Shown here piece after piece: positions 46,001 through 55,912 of a stretch of 64,000 nt of DNA. Source of the DNA: Azolla caroliniana (Eukaryota > Polypodiophyta); contig JBHGNT010000014.1 in the NCBI GenBank assembly GCA_043228905.1, positions 682,001-746,000 on the forward strand, in the 5' to 3' direction. The position numbers were made by a program, and so were the translations under genes. How positions within the stretch are numbered: position 1 is the first letter of the stretch; each line of letters starts with the position of its first letter. The notes below the pieces were generated by a model. The model had not been told where the DNA came from, searched no databases, and worked only from the letters and a program-made list of their open reading frames with translations.

Positions 46001-48866
46001 ATGTTTTTACCCGTTGGGAAACGGCCATTTCCCGTTCCAACGCTTCCTGTGCTTGCCGTAATTCCCGAATCGAATCTTTGTCTGGTTCGGCTTCGGTTTC
46101 GTCCCGCTGCGGCAAGTATGGCGCTACGGCTTCAGCCACGTCAATCTCGAAGAGTGGTATGATTTTCGGGTGTTCCTCCAAGTACTGGGCTTCTTCGTCG
46201 TCTGCCAACCCTTCAAGCATGTTCACGCATTCCGCATACAGCGGTGTGCATTCCTTACCGTTGCTCGTCCGTGGTTGTGTCGGTACCCGGACCTTGGCTT
46301 TTCCGCGCCGGAAGGTAATCATATTTTTCCGCCAATTTTGCTTGATGTGTGCTGTTTTCAACCATGGTCTGCCCAGCAACAGTGGGTACGCGCCTTGCGC
46401 CTGTAGCTGCAGCACTACAGCCGAGATGTGAAATGTGTGACCTCCTATGGTGACTTCCAATTTCCGTATTAAGCCCGTCGGCCGTACAGAGCTCGTATCC
46501 GCCATCCGTAGCCAGAACGGACATGGCTCCCATTCATGTATACCCAAGGCATCACACGTGTGGAGGCTGATTACGTTCACCCCGGAACCTCCATCGATTA
46601 CTGTGCCGGGAAGTTCGTGCCCTTTGACAATAGCTGTAATCACCGGACTACTAGTGTCCACCACCGTCGGTCCCTCCTCCGGATTCGAGAAGAGGACTGG
46701 TGCCGGTGGGGCTATACCGTCTGTCATGCCCGTTTTTAGTCCTTCCGTAAATCGCGGCACGAGCTGCAAGAGTCTTCCTAATGGCAACGTGATCTGACAT
46801 TCTTGCAGTGCTTGCCATGTCTCGTTTTCTGGGTGGCTACCGCCGGCACTCCTTATGGTATTCGCCTTTTGCCGTTCCGCGTCCGCGACGTTCCTTTCAT
46901 TGGCTTCCTTCACCCATTCCGTCGCCTGTTTTCGTATGGCCTCTTGTGTTTCCCACTCTTTGGCCATGCCTTTCGACCGTGTGGTTACTTGCTGTATATC
47001 CGCCACTTCCGGAACCACCATATTAACTGCTGGTCGTTTATCGTAGCTCTTTGCCGGGCACTGGTTACTGTAGTGGCCTTCCTGCCTGCAGTAATAGCAG
47101 TACTCTTTACGGGTATTGCTGGATTCAGCATTGCTGGTATCCGGAGTCGGTCCCGTAGTGAGTGGTGCGTTCTGTGCCGGTTGGCTCCTTGGGGTTCCAT
47201 GTTCCGGGTCCCTAGTGTGACCACCTTTCTTGAAATTACGTTTCTTATGATTCTTATTTTTATTTCGGTAGTCCGGTCGTGGTGGATCGTAAAATCGGCC
47301 GTAGTCCTCCTGGTGCCTTCGGTAACCAGGGGAATGGTCTCTGTCGTATTGCTCGTGTCGTCTGTTGGACTCCCGATAACGGTCTGATCGCTCATACCGG
47401 TCGTAGTTATCATGCCGATCCCCGTACCGGCCATCATTCTCTTGTCTGTCTCCGTACCGGACATCCTGTGCCGGTCGGTACCGGTTCATTCTTTGCCAAC
47501 GATCGTCATCCTCGTCTCGGCTGCTTCTTGGCTCGATCCGTCGGACGGGTGGTGCTTGTCGGTTTAACAGGTTATACTCGCACCGGTCCGTTGTATGACT
47601 CTTGGATTGACAAATCACACACTGAGTTCGCATGGTGCACTCCACTGCCGAGTGTCCGGCATTCAAGCAGATTGTGCATTGAATTGCCTGCCGGAACCGG
47701 AGATCTTCATCGGTGGGTAACGCCCGTTGCAGTGCTCCCAGTGTAAGCCATGAGCTTGAATTTTCCATTTCTCTGACCCGGTCAATGACCTGGTCAATGG
47801 TGCTTCCTCGAAAGTCGATTACCGTACACACCGTGCGTAACGGTTCCCGGAGTGCGTTTAAAAATATCGTCCGTAATTCCTCCTCCGGGGGTGCACGGGC
47901 GAGCTGGCTATGCATTCGTTGGAAACGGATGACGAATTGGGGAATGCTTTCCCCTGCCTCCTGTGGGATCGTATAAAACAGGCCCACCATTGTCGTCTGG
48001 TCGACCTCCTTGTGGAAAAAATGCAAGAATTTTGCTTTTAATTCTGCAAAGGTTGTGATGGTCGCCGGGTCCTGCGTCCGCCGCCATCGTGTCGCTGGTC
48101 CTTCCAAAGTGACCCCGAATTCCGCTATCTTCGAGCGTTCTTCTTCCTCCGGTGTCATTCGCTGGGACGTGTGATTTGCTTCCCATGTCTGCTCGAAGGC
48201 ATGAACATGCGCTTCCGCGTCCGGATCATCGCGATACTTTGAGTATTGGAACGGCATGTCGTCGTCCAGTATTAGGCCGCGGTTTAGTGGCGTTTGTTGA
48301 TATCTTTCCGGTTTTCTCTCCGGTTCCACTTCCGGTTGTTTTGCCGGTGTTTTTTCCGGTTCCTCTTCCGGTTCTTTCGCCGGCTCTTTCGTTGGTGTCG
48401 GTGGCTTTGCTTCTTCCACTTCCGGTGTTGGTGAGTTGACGGCTTCCGTTTGCGGTTCCGGATAGCCCTAGTCGAGCGGTTCCGGTTCTGGAGTCGGCAC
48501 GGTATCCGACCCGTCGTCCTCCGGGCCGCCGGGGGTATCGTTGCTGCTCCGGTAGTTCGTGTGCACGCTGTATCCCCCGTCGGAATCCGATTCGTAGGTT
48601 GAAAAGGCTTCTGCCTCGTTTTCTCCGCTTGCTAGCGCCTCAAGGAGGCGTTCGGTTTCCCGGAGACTACTTAGACTGCTTCCGTCGTCCTGGTCGCGAG
48701 TTTGCTGTAACCGAAGAGATTCCTCCGCGACTCTCCGGATCTCGTTGGAGAACGAACGATCCGAGCGAATTTCGTGCGCTGCTTGCTGGAAAGTCTCACG
48801 CCGTCTTTGCCGTTCGGCGAGGCGTCGAGCTCGGTCTGTAACCAGGTCGTGCGTTGGTCTCGTCAT
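43050..48866 (-). CDS. gypsy gag-pol polyprotein, one in-frame TAG after a 132-codon leader
   Basis: From ATG 48866 the frame runs 132 codons to TAG (48470-48468), then stays open in the same frame to 43050; 1939 codon positions in all. Counting from codon 149 (48419): gag about 55-225; three CCHC zinc knuckles at 248-261, 267-280 and 441-454; protease with VIDGGSGVNVI at 607-617; reverse transcriptase about 880-1090 with catalytic FLDD at 1028-1031. RNase H spans about 1168-1290 (DAS at 1175-1177). The integrase has HH at 1392/1399 and CC at 1430/1433. Its catalytic D1462, D1518 and E1554 have the usual 35-residue spacing. All catalytic residues are present and there is no chromodomain. The element is probably recently active. 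The leader is acidic and Ser-rich at its end and has no known domain. Confidence 0.93.
48468..48470 (-). other. in-frame TAG between leader and gag-pol
   Basis: The context reads GAC TAG GGC. The codons before and after are in one frame with no shift, and no ATG follows closely on the gag side. It may be a simple mutation (CAG to TAG) or a readthrough site. Confidence 0.9.
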
Positions 48867-48897
48867 CCATTAAGCCGTCGTTCGCTGCGAGAAAGTA

Positions 48898-48913
48898 GGA
48901 ATCGTGGTCGCCA
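48898..48913 (-). promoter_or_regulatory. primer-binding site of the gypsy element
   Basis: On the minus strand TGGCGACCACGATTCC begins six bases after the LTR end. It starts with the TGG expected of a site complementary to the CCA end of a tRNA. The TTTTGGCGAC form is common in plant gypsy elements. I cannot name the tRNA with certainty. Confidence 0.6.
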
Positions 48914-48919
48914 AAACTG

Positions 48920-49338
48920 TGTTATTCTCTGACCGGACAAGGCCTAACACAAGGTGTCACGGAGACACTTCACCAAAAGGTGATTACGGCATAGGATTAT
49001 GACTCAATGATTACACCGACTTAAGTAGGTTACACGATTAGATCGCTTTTGTTAATTACACGCGTAAGATATAACAGTAAGTACAGAACGGAAATCAACA
49101 CAGAAGTATAAACACCATATGCTCTATTAATTATCCGCTGCGATTACAATGGGGTCCGGGCCTTTAAATAGGTTTCCGGCCCGTAGTACAAAACGGTGCC
49201 TATCGCACCTATTCGGGATCCGTCCGGATCTGGAACGGCATACCGTTTCCAGTCCGTCCGTCCACACTATGCTTCTTTACAACCATACTTAATTAATTCC
49301 TTCACTCCGTATTTTGGACTCCTTGCCGGCCGGTAACA
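48920..49338 (-). repeat. 5' LTR of the gypsy element
   Basis: 419 bases, same limits and ends as the LTR at 39517-39935, with two base differences seen in a full by-eye comparison. Flanked on its outer side by CTCCC (49339-49343). Confidence 0.95.
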
Positions 49339-49343
49339 CTCCC
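49339..49343. repeat. target-site duplication of the gypsy element, right copy (CTCCC)
   Basis: Matches 39512-39516. The copia B extension resumes immediately after it. Confidence 0.92.
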
Positions 49344-49450
49344 GATTCGTCTTCCGGTTTCCGGCCCTTCACCACATCAAACCATGTCCGGGTCTTGGCC
49401 TTTTTCTTCTGGTCGGCTTTGTCCTTCTTGACTCTACCGCCATTGCCGCT
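49344..49450 (-). pseudogene. copia B C-terminal extension, middle part
   Basis: The minus-strand reading TWFDVVKGRKPEDESG aligns with [16 protein letters not shown] of the copia A tail. It is cut by the gypsy insertion on one side and by the LTR-like segment on the other. Confidence 0.75.
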
Positions 49451-50222
49451 CGTTGTTGCGTTGTTACGCGTGCGCGTGTAAAAGGGCGGGACCATGGGGG
49501 TCTCGGACGAGGGAAGGAGGGAAGCCGAGAAGAGGATTCCGGACGTGTTCCAGAAGCAACCGAATGAGAGAGAGAGAAAGAGAGGGTGAAAGAGAGGGAG
49601 CGCATGCTTGACACCGACTCACACCCACACACACACACACGCCGACCCGACTCACGCCCTCATGTACAGGGAACGCAGGGAAGGGAAAGCACCCGACCCC
49701 CAACAGAGACACGAATATGCATAAACAGACGCAAATGTATATATATTACAAGGGAAAGAATACATCCCCGGCTTCAAGCCGGACCAAGGTAGGTTACAGC
49801 AGCGGTCTGCTGCCAAGCCGCCGATCGGGGAGCTCACGGGCTTGTCGCGCCGAGCGGGGTCTTGCACAGGAGGCCGAGCCGAAGCAATCCTCTAGAGCAC
49901 AACCACGGCCCGAGCCGGCTATGCACAGAAGAAGAGAACTAACCTAACAACTTGCCGCCATAGCTACAACTCGACTCCTCGAGAAGGAGCAGGAAAAAAG
50001 ACGAAGAAGAGAAAGAATGTAGCTAACCCTAGAAAGAAAACACAAAACGGTATACCCTTCTGACTCAAAAATGGGCAACCCCTCTACAAGGAACCATCCC
50101 TTCCTTTTATAGAACAAGGAGAGGGATGCGTTACAATGTGGGATAAATTCCAATTTACATGGGATTCTTCGTCCCGACTTAAGTCCTATTATCCATACAA
50201 TTATAAGAGGGTGAGCGCACAT
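49450..50222 (-). mobile_element. LTR-like insertion in copia B (possible solo LTR)
   Basis: About 770 bases with no counterpart in copia A. On the minus strand there is a TATA box (CTATAAAAGG, 50112-50103), then a leader ending in a short ATG frame, then a TGTAATATATATAC stretch near 49740 like an LTR polyadenylation region. It ends near ACGCAACA and could start near TGTGCGCTCACC. Base composition differs from the surrounding copia sequence. I found no convincing target duplication, so solo LTR is the likely but unproven reading. Confidence 0.5.
49622..49641. repeat. (CA)n microsatellite
   Basis: Short CA tract inside the LTR-like insertion. Confidence 0.8.
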
Positions 50223-51005
50223 GGTGCACTCTGCCGATGTAGCCGATATTCCCTGGTTTCCGCCTCTGGACGAAATTCTTCACGACATCGTCCCCACTTG
50301 TTCAGACGTGCCGACTTCCTTCGTCGACTCGGCTTCCTTATTCCTCTTGTCTCCTCCTTTGTTGGTTCTTTCTTCCTCTCCGACTCCTTGTTCGGTGCCA
50401 TCCGTTCCCTTTCCTTTTCTCCCCCTCAAGTGCGGCACGTCGAGATGCTGAACACCAAGCATTTCGGTGAAGTGCTGCAACTAGTCCGATCCGAGCGATT
50501 TGGTGAAGATATCAGCAACTGGCCGATCTGTCTGAACATACCGAAGGTTGACTTCACTGCTCAGGACCTGTTCATGCACGAAGTGATAGTGCACTTCTAT
50601 GTGCTTTGTCCGAGCATGGAACACGGGGTTCTTGGCGAGCTGAATGCTGCTCATGTTGTCGCAGTAGATTAGGATCGCGATCGGCACCTCGATCCGAAGA
50701 TCTCGCAGCAGTCGTCGAAGCTAGATAGCTTCACAGATGGCATTGGTAGCACCCCGGTATTCAGCCTCAGTGCTCGATAGAGCCACTATTGGCTGCTTCT
50801 TACTGCTCCACGCAACAGTCGCGCTACCTAGAGAAAACATGTAACCGGAGGTGGATCGACGATTTGATGCATCACCGGCCTAGTCGGCATCTGTATACCC
50901 GACTAGCTCTTGAGCTATACCATGCCGGTATAACAGTCCCCGGTCCCTCGTGTCGCTAACATACCGGAGTATTCGGTGTGCGCACTGAAGGTGCTCGACG
51001 ATCGG
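50223..51005 (-). pseudogene. copia B RNase H and start of the C-terminal extension
   Basis: RNase H motifs can be read: DAD then a TAG at 50882-50880 where copia A has Trp, then [25 protein letters not shown], a second TAG at 50723-50721 again at a Trp position, and [15 protein letters not shown]. The tail begins with LRGRKGKG and [15 protein letters not shown] as in copia A and then diverges before the LTR-like insertion. Confidence 0.85.
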
Positions 51006-51735
51006 CGTCTACATGAATTGGCTGATCACACCGACTGGATAACTGATGTCGGGTCGGGTGATTGTCAAGTATATCAGGCTTCCGACTATTTGTCGGAACC
51101 GTTTCTCATCGCAGGCCGGTCCGGAGTTGGGACAGAGCTTTTGGTTCCGGTCCATGGGTGTGGAGACAGGTTGGCATTTCGTCATGCCGAACTTGTACAT
51201 CATATTCAACACATAATGTAGTTGTGAGAGCAATATGCCGTCGGGGGTTCGAATCACCTCGATCCCAAGAAAATAATGAAGGTCCCCCAGGTCCTTCATA
51301 TCAAATGCGTCCGATAGTTGGGCCTTGACACAACCAATTTCATTGAGTTTGGGCCTGATGGTGACTAAATCATCTACATAAAGTAAGATGCAAACCGGAC
51401 CGTTCGAACCTTGCCAGGTGGACAACGATGAGTCGGATTTAGAGGTTACAAACCCCATCTTACGCAACCGGTGCATGATCTTTGCATTTCAAGCTCGGGG
51501 GGCTTGTTTCAGATCGTAAAGCGACTTCTTAAGTCAGCACACCGCCGACTTGTTCATCTCCCACTAAAAACCGGGAGGTTGGATCATATAGACCTGTTCT
51601 TCAAGGTCACCTTGAAGAAACACATTCTTCACGTCCATTTGGTGAAGATGCCACCCCCTTGCTGCAACAACCGCTACTACCACACGAACCGTCGTCATCT
51701 TCGCTACCGGAGCGAAGGTCTCGTCGTAGTCGATT
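51006..51735 (-). pseudogene. copia B reverse transcriptase, C-terminal half
   Basis: A 155-codon open piece (51476-51009) holds the catalytic LLYVDDLVTI near 51380 and DLGDLHYFLGIEV, ending at a stop after VISQFM. The upstream piece (about 51735-51480) has [16 protein letters not shown] followed by frame breaks. Confidence 0.87.
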
Positions 51736-53136
51736 TTGTGGGTATGTGCGTATCCCTTCACCACTAACCGGGCCTTGTACCGGTTAACCGAACCATCGGC
51801 ATTGTACTTTACCTTGTACACCCATTTGCAACCAATCGGTTTACAGTGTCGGGGAGGGTCAACGAGGTCCCATGTGTCGTTGGCATCTAGTGCCCGCATT
51901 TCTTCCTCCATATTGGCATGCCAATTTGCGTCCTTTGCCGGTTTTGCGTAGCTCTCTGGCTCACGCACTTCCGCCACCTTAGTCATGAACGCATAATGAT
52001 GCACCATGTACTCATTGTACCCGTACCGCGTAACGGGGTTCTTATGGCGGGAAGACCGAGTAACTTGTCATCACCCGGTTTGGGGCCCTTCTTGGCCGGT
52101 TCAGACTTCGTTCCCGAAGATCTGCCTTCATCCTTTCCGGAGTTGGATTCACTCCGATTTGACTCAACTTCGCCGGTTTTGTATTCCGACAGTTTCTGCT
52201 TCCCTTTCTCTTTGCGCGTGTACCGTCTCCTTAGTTCCTTGCGTGGGGAGAGCACGACAGAGTCTCCACTATTTGCCGGTTCCTCATCCGACTGGTCACT
52301 TTGACCCAGTCGTTCGTTCGGTCCGCTCAACCGAAATGATTCTGAACTCTCTTCTAGAGTCTCAAGCTCATCATCTTCTATCTGGACCGGTTCAAGCTCA
52401 TTGGCCGCATCCTCCGGAATTGGGTCTTCGTCGATTTCGTGGGTCTGTGCGTATGCCTTCGCCACTAACAGGGCCTTGTACCGGTTAACTGAACCATCGA
52501 CATTGTACTTTACCTTGTACACCCATTTGAAACCGATCGGTTTACAGTGTCGGGGAGGGTCAACGAGGTCCCATGGGTCGTTGGCATCTAATGCCCGCAT
52601 TTTTTCCTCCATACTGGCACGCCAATTTGCATCCTTTGCTGCTTCTGCGTAGCTCTCCGGCTCACGCACTTCCGCCACCTTAGTCATGAACGCATAATGA
52701 TGCACCATGTACTCATTGTACCCGTGCGCGTAACGGGGTTCTTCTGGCGGGAAGACCGGCGTAACTTGTCATCACCCGGTTTGGGGCCCTTCTTGGCCGG
52801 TTCAGACTTCATTCCCGAAGATCCGCCTTCATCCTTTCCGGAGTCAGATTCACTCCAATCCAACTCAATGTCGCCGGTTTCGTATTCCGATAGTTTCTGC
52901 TTCCCTTTCTCTTTGCGCGTGAACCGTCTCCTCAGTTCCTTGCGTGGGGAGAGCATGACAGAGTCTCCACTATTTGCCGATTCCTCATCCGACTGGTCAC
53001 TTTGACCCAGTCGTTCATTTGGTCCGCTCAACCGAAACGATTCCGAACTCTCTTCTGGAGTCTCAAGCTCATCATCTTCTATCTGGACCGGTTCAGGCTC
53101 ACTGGCCTCATCCTCCGGAATCGGGTCTTCATCGGG
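51735..53136 (-). repeat. 701-bp tandem duplication within copia B pol
   Basis: Units about 51735-52435 and 52436-53136 align base by base at an offset of exactly 701. I checked this at TAGTCATGAA (51980/52681), AGTCTCCACT (52261/52962), CCTCCGGAAT (52411/53112) and GTGGGT (51738/52439). Each unit covers the acidic linker and the start of reverse transcriptase. The junction joins HEID of reverse transcriptase to EDPIPED of the linker. The copies differ at a few per cent of bases, so the duplication is not recent. Copia A has a single unit. Confidence 0.93.
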
Positions 53137-54240
53137 AGTTGGAGTTGGTAAGGAGTACCATGATGCCGTCTCATCAAACTTGACATCTTGGCTTACTCGG
53201 ACCTGCTTAGTCTAGGGGTTATAACACTTATACCCCTTTTGCTCATGCGAGTAACCGACTAGGATGCACTTGTCTGACTTCGGATCCAACTTCCTCCGCT
53301 TCTCATCCGGTACATGCACATATGCTATGCTACAAAATATCCGAAGGTGTCTCAAATTCGGCTTTCGCCCGAAATACAACTCATGTGCTGACACCTTGTC
53401 ACCGATCCGGTTTTGGATGTAGACGACTGTCCAGATCGCCTCAACCCAGTAGAAATGGGGCATACTCTTCTCCTCCAGCATTGCCCTTGCCACGTTGACA
53501 ATCGACCGGTTCTTTCTCTCGGCCACACCGTTTTGCTCTGGTCTGTATCTGTAGCTGAATTCTATTTTGCTACAGATAATTGTTGAATTGGCCGGAAAAG
53601 TATTCTTTTCCGCCATTCGACTGCAAGCACTTGACCTTCCTCTCCGTTTCCCGTTCAACTGAACTTTGCAAGTTCCGGAAACATTCGAAGACTTCGCTCT
53701 TTCGTTCGATGAGGTAGATCCATGTGTGCCGGTTGTAGTCGTCGATGAAGGAGATGAAATACCGACTCCCGCCAAGACTAACATTTTGTGCCGGTCCCCA
53801 TACATCCGAATGGATTAGATCGAGCTTGTTATGGGTCCGGTTTCGTTCGGTGGGGAATGGAAGCCGGTGTTGGTTCCCAAGTTGGCAGGCTTCACATATT
53901 TGGGCCTTCTGGCCACTGAATTTCGGCAATCCAAACACAACTTGTTTCGATTGCAGGACTTGAAGCCTCCGGTAATTGATGTGGCCGATCTGCTTGTGCC
54001 ACCGATCAATGTCCGACTCGACCTTCTGCCCTTTTGCAAACATAGCGGTGCCGACGTCATTAGTGTTGAGGATGAACATCCTCCCTTCACTGCGCCCTTG
54101 CGCTATTATCCGGCCTTCTTCTTCGATGAAGCACCTGAGGTGCGTAAACCGCACCTGCATCCCTTGGTCGACGATTTGTCCAACCGACACTAGGTTCTTT
54201 GTGATAGTTGGAACGTATAATACATTCATCAGCTTCCCCT
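53136..54240 (-). pseudogene. copia B integrase
   Basis: A GAG-pre-integrase and zinc-binding part (WHKQIGHI ... CEACQLGN) and the core HSDVWGP with the first catalytic Asp are open from 54229 to 53570. The second catalytic Asp is replaced by Asn (LQSNGGKEYFS, codon 53617-53615). A frameshift near 53575 moves the rest, with EQNGVAERKNR and the catalytic Glu, into another frame, which ends at a stop at 53214-53212. Confidence 0.88.
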
Positions 54241-54241
54241 T

Positions 54242-54433
54242 TTATCTGACATAGCTTAAAGGAACTTCTCCGACATGCACAATCGGGTGAGGGGTGTCAT
54301 ATCCGGTTTCGACAATCCCCGGTTGTTCCCGTTTCTCCAAAAAAGAGAACCACTCTTTATGGCTCGTCATGTGATTGGACACTCCGGAATCAACGTACCA
54401 TACTTCCTCCAATTTGGAAGTAGTCTTCTTCAT
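54242..54433 (-). pseudogene. copia B protease
   Basis: A 63-codon fragment with VWYVDSGVSNHMTSH, the aspartic-protease active site (DSG) of copia elements. It lies between the gag zinc knuckle and the integrase as expected. Confidence 0.82.
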
Positions 54434-55500
54434 CGAGTTGGCCTGTCCTCCATCGAGAAGGTTGGCCCTTTACTAGTTTTCCTAGTTCCGATCCTTCCGC
54501 GTAGTGCGAGCTTTGCCGGTTTTTCCGACCGGCCTTGCCGGATCCGGATTTGTCCGAATCGGCGCGCTTCTTCCAACACTCGCTTTCCCTGTGGCCCTTT
54601 TTGCCACAGTACCAGCATTCCGTGTCAGCTTTTCCTTACCGGTTCCCGACGCCACTTTGACTCCCCCTTGCTTGTGGAGGGTCCGGAACTGTTGTTCGCA
54701 CTACCTCTGTGCCTTCAGTTTTGCTCTTGCCGGCTACCTCCACTGTGTGCCGACCCACCTTGTCCACCATGTCCATGGGGCCGGTCTGTCTCCATGTATA
54801 GCATCTGTCCGTCCGATGGAGTGGTCCTCGACCCACTCACGTGGTTTTCTTCTACCATCAACATTGATTGTAAGTCGAAGAAGGACAGTGGCTTCTCCCG
54901 CGTGCAGATCGCCGTCCGGATTGGTCCGTACCAGACGGTGGTTTCTCTCGGGTGTAGATTGTTGTCCGGATTGACCTGTACCTTTGCGCTAGACCACCGA
55001 GGAAGATTTGTACCATCTCATCTTCGTCCACCGTCATGTTGATGGTGTAATCCGTAACCGACATGTCTCTTTTCCGGATGTTGTTCAGCTCTTGCCGGAG
55101 CTGCAACTTACGGGCCGTGGTACTCGCGGCAAAAATCTTTCGTAGATTTTCCCAGGCCTCCTTCGACGTCTTTGCATCCTTGATGTAGTTGAGCATCTGA
55201 TCATGCACACCGGACACGAGACAATACAATACCCGATTCGCTCCTTGCTCCCATATTGGGAAGTCACTGTGTGTCTGCTCCGGTGCTACCTCGTTCGCTC
55301 CTTCCACGAAGCTCCAATATCCATGCCCTAGCAAGTACTGTTGCATTTTATATGACTAGGGCACATAGTTACTCCGGTCGAGCTTCTCTGTTGGAAGTGA
55401 ACTTACCATTCCTCTGTCCATGTCTTCTCTCTGTCTATTGTTGCCGGGTTCTAGGGTTCGTTTACGAAAGCAAGAGTCGACTGCAGAGGTTCTCAACCCT
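54434..55500 (-). pseudogene. copia B gag with CCHC zinc knuckle
   Basis: The piece at 55346-54858 has the UBN2-type gag pattern (WSFVEG, DAKTSKEAWENLRKIF, LRQELNNIRKRDMSVTDY). The zinc knuckle CWYCGKKGHRESEC is read at about 54617-54576. Frames change several times between the two. Confidence 0.85.
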
Positions 55501-55503
55501 CGT

Positions 55504-55515
55504 GCTTTGATACCA
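55504..55515 (-). promoter_or_regulatory. primer-binding site of copia B (tRNA-iMet type)
   Basis: TGGTATCAAAGC directly follows the LTR end on the minus strand. It differs by one base from the TGGTATCAGAGC complementary to plant initiator tRNA-Met. Confidence 0.9.
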
Positions 55516-55907
55516 TGTCAAAGTTAACGTGCGGAAGCGTTAGACAAAACCGACTCAGCCGGATAGCAACAAAGAATAAGATGAAGGTTTAATGGAGAAG
55601 CTTAACACAGAGAGTATATACAGGAGAGACAGAGAGATCAGAACATAAACTCAATTCAAAATTAACTCTAAAACTCTGTACATACAACGTGCTAAACAAC
55701 ATTATTTATATAAGTCCATAAAGGACTGACAGAAGTACTCACAGGTACTTCAATATTCCTACGTGCGATTGACACTGACTACAAGACAATGATTACCTAG
55801 GCGTCTAGGCTACTACTTGGCTTCCGGTTCCCGCTCGAATCTGGCTCTCTGATCCGGTTCAAGCTTATTCAGCCGATCCGGATCCGGTTGAGCTTTCTCA
55901 CTCAACT
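55516..55907 (-). repeat. 5' LTR of copia B
   Basis: 392 bases. It ends TCAACT instead of TCAACA at its outer side, a single change of the terminal base. It lacks about 64 bases present in the other LTR, probably lost between short TCCG repeats. Confidence 0.92.
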
Positions 55908-55912
55908 AAAGG
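55908..55912. repeat. target-site duplication of copia B, right copy (AAAGG)
   Basis: Matches 38686-38690. Confidence 0.9.

Larger units (their letters stand above)
39517..49338 (-). mobile_element. young Ty3/gypsy element (Tat/Athila-like) with extra 3' ORF
   Basis: A 9822-bp element inserted in the copia B tail. Two 419-bp LTRs differ at two positions by eye, have perfect TGTTA/TAACA ends and are flanked by CTCCC. Minus-strand order: 5' LTR (48920-49338), primer site, leader plus gag-pol (48866-43050), AT-rich gap, a second long ORF (42657 or further upstream to 39988), 3' LTR. No chromodomain follows the integrase, and an extra ORF sits downstream of pol. Both points suit the Tat/Athila branch, an assignment made from memory of the lineages. 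Apart from one TAG in each ORF the coding capacity is intact. Confidence 0.95.
38691..55907 (-). mobile_element. Ty1/copia LTR retrotransposon B, complete but decayed, with nested insertions
   Basis: A full copia element on the minus strand: 5' LTR (55516-55907), tRNA-iMet primer site, gag, protease, integrase, reverse transcriptase, RNase H, C-terminal extension, polypurine tract and 3' LTR (38691-39146). Five-base target duplications AAAGG flank it (38686-38690 and 55908-55912), so its limits are exact. It is interrupted by a gypsy element (39517-49338) and probably by an LTR-like segment (about 49450-50222), and has a 701-bp tandem duplication in pol. The two LTRs differ at about two dozen positions by eye plus a deletion of about 64 bases, which implies an old insertion. 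Many stops and frameshifts make it inactive. Confidence 0.95.

Noticed and set aside
45856-47746. Plus-strand frames of 155-194 codons over gypsy pol
   Set aside because: Shadows of the minus-strand polyprotein; no domain.
43050-48866. Chromodomain at the end of the gypsy integrase
   Set aside because: The C-terminal stretch ends in acidic and Lys/Gly-rich sequence without the aromatic chromodomain pattern.
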